The position numbers were made by a program, and so were the translations under genes. Below the pieces are notes generated by a model. That model had not been told where the DNA came from. It saw only the letters and a list, made by a program, of their open reading frames with translations, and made no database searches. Shown in pieces: positions 59,101 to 64,000 of a stretch of 64,000 nt of DNA. The DNA is from Sarcophilus harrisii (taxonomy: Eukaryota; Chordata; Mammalia; Dasyuromorphia; Dasyuridae): contig NC_045431.1 in assembly GCF_902635505.1 (NCBI RefSeq), forward strand, positions 99,389,988 to 99,453,987, in the 5' to 3' direction. The stretch's first letter is position 1. Each line of letters begins with the position of its first letter.

Positions 59101-60126
59101 TGTGAATGAGACAATACATTTCATCCTGAGAACATGAATATGAATCTGATCCTTTGCTAAAACATGATTTGCCTTTTCTTCAGAAAAAGATAGAAACTGA
59201 CCATATAAGGGTCCGTTATCCTTTTCATTTTTTCCAGTATCATTCTAAATTCCTTTTCTTTTTTCTTCAAGATATTCCATTTCTCCTGGAGCATGACCTG
59301 CAAGAAAAGCAGAGTTGTGTCAAAACTATTTTCTTTAGACTAAGGAGATCCCCACATTTGAGAATAGTCAGCTAATAATAACTCAATTATATAGCATTTT
59401 AATTCTATCAAAGATCTGCTGTGGATTATCCATTGAATCTTGAGAATAACTGCAAGATCTTGGCATTATTATGATTTTCAGAATTTTACACATGATAAAA
59501 ATGAAACAGAAGAATGTAGACTAATTTGACAATAGAATGTGAATTTGGTTTTGAAGCCATAGATAGATGTGGGGTCTTTAAGACTTCCCTTGGGCTCTAT
59601 AAGTTGAACTGTGTGCCCAATATGGCAGTGTTAGCCACAAATGAGTCACAATATGGCCACAAAAAGAGGTGAATGAGGAAATATCATTTCTTCCAGGAGA
59701 CACTCTTACCTTGTACTTGTCAATTGCTATGTCCATGGGAACCACTTGGTGATCTTTGTGCTCTGGGGCTAATGAGCAAGACTCACAGAGGAGTTTCTGG
59801 TCTTCCTCACAAAAGAGCATCTCCTTTTTCCCATGTTTATCACAGGTGGTCAGGTTCTCCAAGCTCTGTAGCAAATGATGTCTGCGTCTTTTGCGAGTGG
59901 TGGACAGTTGCTGTAGGTCCTTGTTGGGTATCAAATTGCTGATCTGGATGAGTTGTTTGCACTCTGGGCACGTTAATGTAGCATCAGCTCCCTCCATGCA
60001 CTGGAGAAGACACTCTATACAGAAGCTATGGCCACATCTGGCAGTCACTGGGTCAGTGAAGTAGTCTAGGCAGAGGGAGCAAGTGGGTCCTGCCTTGAAG
60101 CTTTCAATTAAGTCTTTGGCAGCCAT
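52663..60126 (-). CDS. TRIM-family RING E3 ubiquitin ligase (RING, B-box 2, coiled coil, PRY-SPRY), intact
   Basis: Six coding exons join in frame to 462 residues: 59710-60126, 59202-59297, 58471-58701, 56055-56077, 55801-55904, 52663-53180. The 96, 231 and 23 bp exons have the lengths conserved in class C-IV TRIMs. The C3HC4 RING has ligands C16, C19, C31, H33, C36, C39, C53 and C56. B-box 2 has C95, H98, C106, D109, C114, C117, H123 and H126. A coiled coil follows (residues about 140-248), then a linker, and PRY-SPRY from about residue 291 ('DITLDPETVGPHL', 'SGRHYWEVEL', 'WEVGVC', 'LGIFLDYEDGNVTFYN', 'LRPYFC'). Such proteins form antiparallel dimers, recruit E2 enzymes by the RING and bind targets with the SPRY; many act in innate antiviral defence. 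All splice sites are GT-AG, though the exon 3 donor is the weak GTCAGT. A basic stretch (RKRRRHH, residues 78-84) between RING and B-box is absent from the sister copy. I cannot assign an orthologue, so no symbol is given. Target unknown. Confidence 0.9.
53343..53383 (+). repeat. Short tandem duplication
   Basis: 'gcctctaacatatatacat' occurs twice in tandem within the last TRIM intron. Confidence 0.8.
53400..55384. other. TRIM intron, no further feature recognised
   Basis: Intron between coding exons 5 and 6. Purine-rich on the plus strand at 53860-54000. Short open frames (for example 54349-54618) have no recognisable protein. Confidence 0.5.
55390..55665 (+). mobile_element. Marsupial SINE with long 3' body
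   Basis: The head 'agatagctcaatggaacagt', a small internal duplication around 55415-55450, then 'cttagtttcctctagttga' and a 'ggtcataaagtgaaagatgc' end. Antisense within the TRIM intron. Confidence 0.7.
55801..55904 (-). CDS. TRIM coding exon 5
   Basis: 104 bp between TTTGTAG and GTAAGT. Encodes 'VEELLDQEPDLEDGPEIW' and 'TTYRTTGFKKMLLRHY', the linker ahead of PRY-SPRY. Phase joins exactly to exons 4 and 6. Confidence 0.9.
56055..56077 (-). CDS. TRIM coding exon 4, 23 bp
   Basis: A 23 bp micro-exon (acceptor TCTCCCTTCAG, donor GTAAGT) encoding 'GVKSSLEG' with the first base of exon 5. The 23 bp length at this position is a hallmark of the TRIM class. Only a 150 bp intron separates it from exon 5. 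Confidence 0.9.
56521..56775 (+). repeat. Left arm of a long inverted repeat in a TRIM intron
   Basis: From 'tcaaaggggcatggtttcat' to 'gtcaagccaaccct'. It pairs with 57610-57872, with most bases complementary, across an 834 bp spacer. Part of it ('gttagaaaagatcttggagg') resembles an old L2/MIR-type tail, so the arms may be two copies of one repeat in opposite orientation. Confidence 0.85.
56987..57042 (+). repeat. 28 bp tandem duplication
   Basis: Two adjacent copies of a 28 bp unit starting 'ctagacatgcctcttacatg', identical but for the last base. Lies in the spacer of the inverted repeat. Confidence 0.9.
57610..57872 (-). repeat. Right arm of a long inverted repeat in a TRIM intron
   Basis: Reverse complement of 56521-56775 over its full length, with scattered mismatches and a small insertion near 57690-57740. 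Both outer and inner boundaries coincide between arms. Confidence 0.85.
57940..58005 (+). repeat. MIR/L2-type tail
   Basis: 'gtctagtatagtgcctgaca' and 'aataggcattctagaaatgc', the familiar old tail pattern. Confidence 0.5.
58471..58701 (-). CDS. TRIM coding exon 3: coiled coil
   Basis: Exactly 231 bp (77 codons), phase 0, between TTGGGACAG and GTGAGT. Encodes residues 172-248, a long helix rich in Glu, Lys and Leu ('EYKKIHEFLEDEKRLHLQLL') that would form the dimeric coiled coil. Confidence 0.92.
59202..59297 (-). CDS. TRIM coding exon 2: start of coiled coil
   Basis: Exactly 96 bp (32 codons), phase 0, 'VMLQEKWNILKKKEKEFRMI' onward. The acceptor TTTCTTGCAG is strong. The donor GTCAGT is weak, and skipping this exon would preserve the frame. 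Confidence 0.9.
59710..60126 (-). CDS. TRIM coding exon 1: RING and B-box 2
   Basis: 417 bp, 139 codons, ATG at 60126 just 4 nt after the acceptor (60131-60132), donor GTAAGA. All eight RING ligands and all eight B-box ligands are present. The open frame continues past the donor to 59578, but that is intron. Confidence 0.92.
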
Positions 60127-60499
60127 GTTCCTAGGTATAAGGAGAAAGAGTCAGTAAAAACTTTGACCAGGCCATTGTTCTGCTATCCAAGGCATCTGAA
60201 AACTTTTGTACAGATGGTGTTGCAGGGAGGAGGCAAGAGAGGATGCAACAGAGGTGGATCTATATCTATCACATATTTTGAGCAGGTCCGTCAGGGATCC
60301 CAAGTGTCCTACCTGTCTTCAGCTAGAACTAGGGACTCTTAAGAATCCTGGGAATCAGACACTAAGCCTTTCTTACAGATGGGCCTCATCCCTAGTCACC
60401 CTGAAGTAGCTAAAGAGCATAGGACCAGTTTGTCCCTAAGGCAGCTGAGCCCCCAGTGCTGAACCTGAACTCTTTCCTCCAAGGAAACTAAATGATAGG

Positions 60500-60745
60500 G
60501 ATTCTCTTTACTATTTCTTCTTACTTTTTCTATATCCTTATCCCATATTTCAATATTACTGTCTTTTGAAGAAAATGTCATAACTTTCTCTTAAATATCA
60601 CTGAAAACCTTTAGTTTGGTCAAACTTATGAATTTTTTTTGAGTAGTTTTAGAATAAGTGATTCATTTCAAAGGCTCAGGGGAATCATATTTCTGATAAT
60701 TTAATATGGCAAGAAGAGAAGAAAAATCCCAAATCATTGTCTCCA
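60500..60745 (-). repeat. TRIM first-intron block
   Basis: Intronic sequence of the intact TRIM with homologues at 37688-37930 and, unexpectedly, inside an L1 at 62182-62415. Confidence 0.75.
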
Positions 60746-60909
60746 TCCAACTAACTTTCTCCTCAGTGAAAACTTTAAACTCAAATACATTTCTCTCTAG
60801 TCTCTCATTTTTTTCTCTTCTCCACCTTATCATTTCTTTCATGAACTGAGATGGAATCTGGAAAAAAAAATGTATGGAGAAATAAAATGTTTTTCCAAGA
60901 GAAGCTTAC

Positions 60910-61029
60910 CTCTGATTCTGTACTTCAATATTCCTCTCAGGTTAATGTTCACTGTTTGTCTGGTGCTTTGGAAGCAAAAAATATAATACTGAATTTTTAA
61001 GGTTCTTTTATATGTCTTCCTTTGATTGG
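60910..61029 (-). promoter_or_regulatory. Promoter and untranslated leader exon of the intact TRIM
   Basis: On the minus strand a CCAAT box (61025-61029) and a TATA box TATAAAAG (61005-61012) lie in normal order, 13 bp apart. Transcription would begin near 60975-60985. A leader exon of about 70 nt ends at 60910 ('GTACAGAATCAGAG') with donor GTAAGC, to splice onto the exon holding the ATG (acceptor 60131-60132). The element is conserved in the pseudogene (38101-38204). No transcript data support it here. Confidence 0.7.
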
Positions 61030-61162
61030 TTCCTCCTACTCTTTCCTTTACCTACAAAAGGTGAGAACTCTCTTTTTTATAGTGTTTCTGCTTTTGAACT
61101 GAGTTCTCTCCTTTGTTCTTTAGGGTGGTAATCAGGCACAATTCAAGACTCTTATCTGTGAA

Positions 61163-61221
61163 TATCTAGAAACATGAATACCAAAACCTTAATTGAAAAC
61201 TTCAAGGCAGAGCTCACTTGC
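61163..61221 (+). pseudogene. Inverted fragment of a TRIM first coding exon
   Basis: On the plus strand a 'ctag' acceptor-like end precedes an ATG at 61174 and 'MNTKTLIENFKAELTC', followed at once by TAG. It matches the opening of both TRIM copies ('MDVKDLIENLKAELTC', 'MAAKDLIESFKAGPTC') at about 80 percent of bases. Homology ends near the stop. Its orientation is opposite to the two genes, so it comes from a further rearranged TRIM copy. Confidence 0.75.
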
Positions 61222-61282
61222 TAGTGTCCACATTTAGGCCCTTGAAGTCACAGTTGTCTTGTTCCTCAAGAGCAAGCAAAAT

Positions 61283-61490
61283 TTATCTCTGATTCCTTCC
61301 TTCTGAAACATTTCTCTCAGGACAGATAAAGCTAGTTCTTTCTACCTCTCTTAGGCAAAAATTTTTAGAATTATGTTTTAAATATCTTATTTTATCTATT
61401 CTTTCTTTTACTATGCCCAGGAAAGGTGAGAACTCTTGTATAAAGATAGTATTCCCTATTTCTGGCACAGGGCTGGATTCTTACCTTTTT
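61283..61490 (-). pseudogene. Second copy of the TRIM promoter/leader exon
   Basis: Resembles 60905-61130: leader-exon sequence ('ctctgattcc...ctctcagga' on the plus strand), an AT-rich TATA region near 61380 and 'ggaaaggtgagaactct' near 61421. The leader donor is changed (GATAAA for GTAAGC), so it would not splice normally. Probably a remnant of another TRIM duplicate. Confidence 0.65.
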
Positions 61491-62181
61491 TTTCCCCCAC
61501 ATTGGTTACAATTGTTTAATACTATTTACACCTTGGCTTTTGAAGGGAGGGATATCTTGCCCCTCATTTTATCAAAGCAATAGTCACTGAGATTATTGTT
61601 TATCAAAATTGTCTTTAAAATTTCTTTTTAATTTTTTTGTACTTAATGGATTTTTTTTCTGATTACATGTCAAGATAGTTTTAAATGTTATTTTTTCTTT
61701 CTTTTAAGCATTTTTAATGTGCATGTTCATACATGGACCAATTATTATAATATACGTGTACTCACTCAACAATATGCTAGAAATTTTGTACATTTGTTTT
61801 TAAAATTTTCAGTTCCAGATTTTCTCCCTTCCTCCCCAGTCCCACTCCTCCTTAAGAAGGCATATGTGGAGTAATGCAAAACATTTTCATAAAAGACATA
61901 TTGTGAAAGAAAACATAGATCCCTTCCTCACAAAAAAGTAAAAAAAAAAAGTAAGTTTCAATCTGTATTTAGATATTATCAGTTTTTTTCTCTAGGTGTG
62001 GATAGTATTTTTCATTATGAGTCCTTCAGAATAGAGATCATTGCATTGCTGAGAACAGCAAAGTTATTCACAGCTGATCATCCCAGAACATTGCTATTAC
62101 ATTGCATGAAGTACATTTCACTTTGCTTGAGTAAGTGAAGGACTTTCCAGGTTTTTGTGTGAACATTCTGCTCATCATTCT

Positions 62182-62415
62182 CTTTACTATTTCCCCTTAG
62201 TTTCTCTTCTTCCTATTCTATACTTCAAGATCACCATCTTCTGAAGAAAACATCATAAGTTTCTCTTAAATATTACTGAAAATTTCTGGTTTGGTCAAAC
62301 ATGACTTTTTTGAGTAGTTTGGGAATAACTAATATAATTTCAAAGATTCAGGACAACCACATTTCTGATCAATATGGTAAGAAGCCAAGAAAAATCCTAA
62401 GTCATTGTCCCTGTG
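62182..62415 (-). other. TRIM first-intron-like block inserted in an L1
   Basis: About 234 bp homologous to the first intron of both TRIM copies (60500-60745, 37688-37930), bounded on both sides by L1 sequence. In the reference L1 at about 24728-24750 the two flanks are only some 16 bases apart. No clear target duplication. Confidence 0.7.
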
Positions 62416-62622
62416 ACTAGAATTATAATATTCCATCATAATCACAGACCACAATTTATTCACCCATTCCTCAATTGATAGACAGGTCCTCAATTTCTCA
62501 TTCTTTGACCTGAGAAAAGAATTACTATAAATATTTTAGTATATATAGGTTATCTTTCCTTTTCTTTAAAATCTCTTTTGGGAGTCGTGCTTAATAGTAG
62601 TATTGCTACGCCAAAGGATATG

Positions 62623-63059
62623 TGTAAAGGTGGAACTCTGGAGAAGTAAACTTGAAAGGTGTTAACTCAGTGGAATTTATGAGATGATGATGGTTCTTTA
62701 GTTCACATATATACTTAATACTTAGTATGGAGATGTAATGGTTCTCTAGTTCACACATATTCAGTATACTGAATATAGTTTTTATTTAAATACCCTATTG
62801 TAATTTACAATAGGGTATTTAAATAAAAAGGGACAAAGTCAGACTGGGGAAGGGGGAGAGACTGTCAGACTGTCAGACTGCTGGAGTTAAACTGAGTTAA
62901 CTGTGTTAAACTGAGTCTGGGTCAGACTATGACAGACTCAAACTATGAAGGAGACAGTAAAGACTCTGGACTCTATTCTTGTCCATCTTTCTGGTGACTA
63001 TCCTGCTGAAACCAAGGCCTGTCCAGAGGACCTCCAGGCTAGCCCAAATATTACATACA
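62623..63059 (+). mobile_element. Solo LTR fossil (endogenous retrovirus), copy 2
   Basis: The same LTR family as 14758-15207. TG...CA ends and a perfect 6 bp duplication GATATG at 62617-62622 and 63060-63065. No internal region is present. It contains a 25 bp perfect palindrome (62779-62829). Inserted into the antisense L1, hence younger than it. Confidence 0.85.
62779..62829. repeat. 25 bp perfect inverted repeat with 1 bp spacer
   Basis: Arms 62779-62803 and 62805-62829 are exact reverse complements around a single T. The core 'attgtaatttacaat' has a shorter, imperfect counterpart in LTR copy 1 near 14906-14926. Confidence 0.95.
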
Positions 63060-63149
63060 GATATGTATGATTTTATAGCTTTTGGGGCATTTTTTGTATG
63101 TTTTGATTATTTATCAATTGGGGAATGGCTCTTATTATTTTTCTTTTAA

Positions 63150-64000
63150 AAAATGTTTATTAAAAAAAGAATAGAAGAAAAAGTAGATAAAACAAAACAA
63201 CAGAACAGAGCATTGTCATGTGCCCAGCAGAACTTCAGGGAGGATTCCAAATATATAATAAATTTCCAGTTTTCAAAAAAAAGATATAAAATAGTAGAAG
63301 AAATTCTATTTATTAGTGTCCATCTTTCCTTCACTGCCTTTTAGGTTTTTTTTTTTGTTGTTGTTGTTGTTCTCTGCTATGTATTTTTTACTTTATTCTT
63401 TTCCCCCCTTTCATCCCTTACTTCCTTCCTTTAGGCTATATTTAATTGTACACACACACACACACACACACACGTACATACATACATCTATATACACACA
63501 TATATACGCATTCACACTCATCTGCAGACCCTCCCCCATATATGTATATCTATTCTATATACACCCATGTATAGGTAACATATAATATCTATATATACTC
63601 ACATTTACTTATATGCAAATATGTATCTAAAACAAAATTATACTGATATAAAATGTAGATTTCTCACTTGATTAGATCTTTAATTTTGACTTTGTCCGAG
63701 ATCAGCGATTACTAGGTCTAATTTTATTTCTGTTAAATTCTACTCCTGATCCTTTTTGCAATATTTGTGTATATCTCATCTTCCCTATGATTGCTAACCC
63801 TTCTGCTTTTAATTATCTTGTCTTGCTATTATTACTTAACCTCTCCCCACCTATGGATCCCTTCCTTGTCTACTTCTCTCACCCTTTGCTTCCTCTTCCT
63901 CCCATCCTTCCCCCTTTGTTTCTTTATAGATTTTGAAAGGTGCTATACCTTTTATGGTACATACATACTATTGCCTATGTAACCCATTTCCAATGTGAGT
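63150..64000 (+). repeat. Unclassified LINE-like repeat, family B (long copy, continues past window)
   Basis: Mirrors 44980-45900. Includes the 'CAQQNFREDSKY' peptide frame (63153-63344), (AC)n at 63450-63473 and the segment 63655-63790 shared with 39565-39710 and 41375-41487. Runs off the right edge. Confidence 0.65.
63450..63473 (+). repeat. (AC)n microsatellite
   Basis: Twelve AC units inside the family B repeat. Confidence 0.95.

Larger units (their letters stand above)
61640..63145 (-). mobile_element. L1 3' end, antisense, carrying two insertions
   Basis: The minus strand matches the L1 3' end (reference in this window: 24443-25262). The pieces are 61640-62181, 62416-62616 and 63066-63145. 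The L1 is split first by a TRIM-intron-like block (62182-62415), then by a solo LTR (62623-63059). Some L1 sequence is also missing after 63090. Confidence 0.75.

Overview
This window is AT-rich, repeat-dominated mammalian DNA, almost certainly from a marsupial. The reasons are several copies of the 3' end of the marsupial-type L1, tRNA-derived SINEs with the marsupial body (13090-13243, 15506-15642), many MIR-like elements, and long pyrimidine microsatellites. I cannot name the species from sequence alone. No bacterial-style genes, operons, CRISPR arrays or plasmid features are present.

The functional content lies on the minus strand of the right half. A TRIM-family gene (RING, B-box 2, coiled coil, PRY-SPRY) runs from about 60980 down to about 52500. 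Its coding exons are 59710-60126, 59202-59297, 58471-58701, 56055-56077, 55801-55904 and 52663-53180. They join in frame to a 462-residue protein, and the 96, 231 and 23 bp exons have the lengths conserved in this TRIM class. Upstream are a leader exon, a TATA box and a CCAAT box. About 20-23 kb away, at 32772-37280, is an older tandem copy in the same orientation that has lost RING and B-box zinc ligands and has stops in its SPRY exon. More TRIM-derived pieces lie at 61163-61221 (inverted exon start), 61283-61490 (second leader/promoter copy) and 62182-62415 (first-intron block inside an L1). This looks like a TRIM cluster in birth-and-death evolution.

Between the TRIM copies lie two retrocopies of host genes: a 5'-truncated STEAP4 copy at 40280-41308 (minus), whose membrane-domain frame is still open, and a broken DNAJC9 copy at 41488-42920 (plus).

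The left half (1-32000) has no gene I can support. It holds L1 fragments (2390-2800, 7190-9960, 16000-17090, 22468-23068, 24443-25262), CR1/L3-like LINE pieces (25330-26200, 31430-31735), solo LTR fossils (14758-15207, 16490-16904, 23705-24302), SINEs and microsatellites. The far right (61640-64000) is an antisense L1 carrying a TRIM-intron block and another solo LTR (62623-63059), followed by an unclassified repeat seen elsewhere in the window. The most noteworthy items are the intact TRIM gene beside its decayed sister, the open STEAP4-like frame, a roughly 260 bp inverted repeat inside a TRIM intron, and the TRIM-intron block inside an L1.
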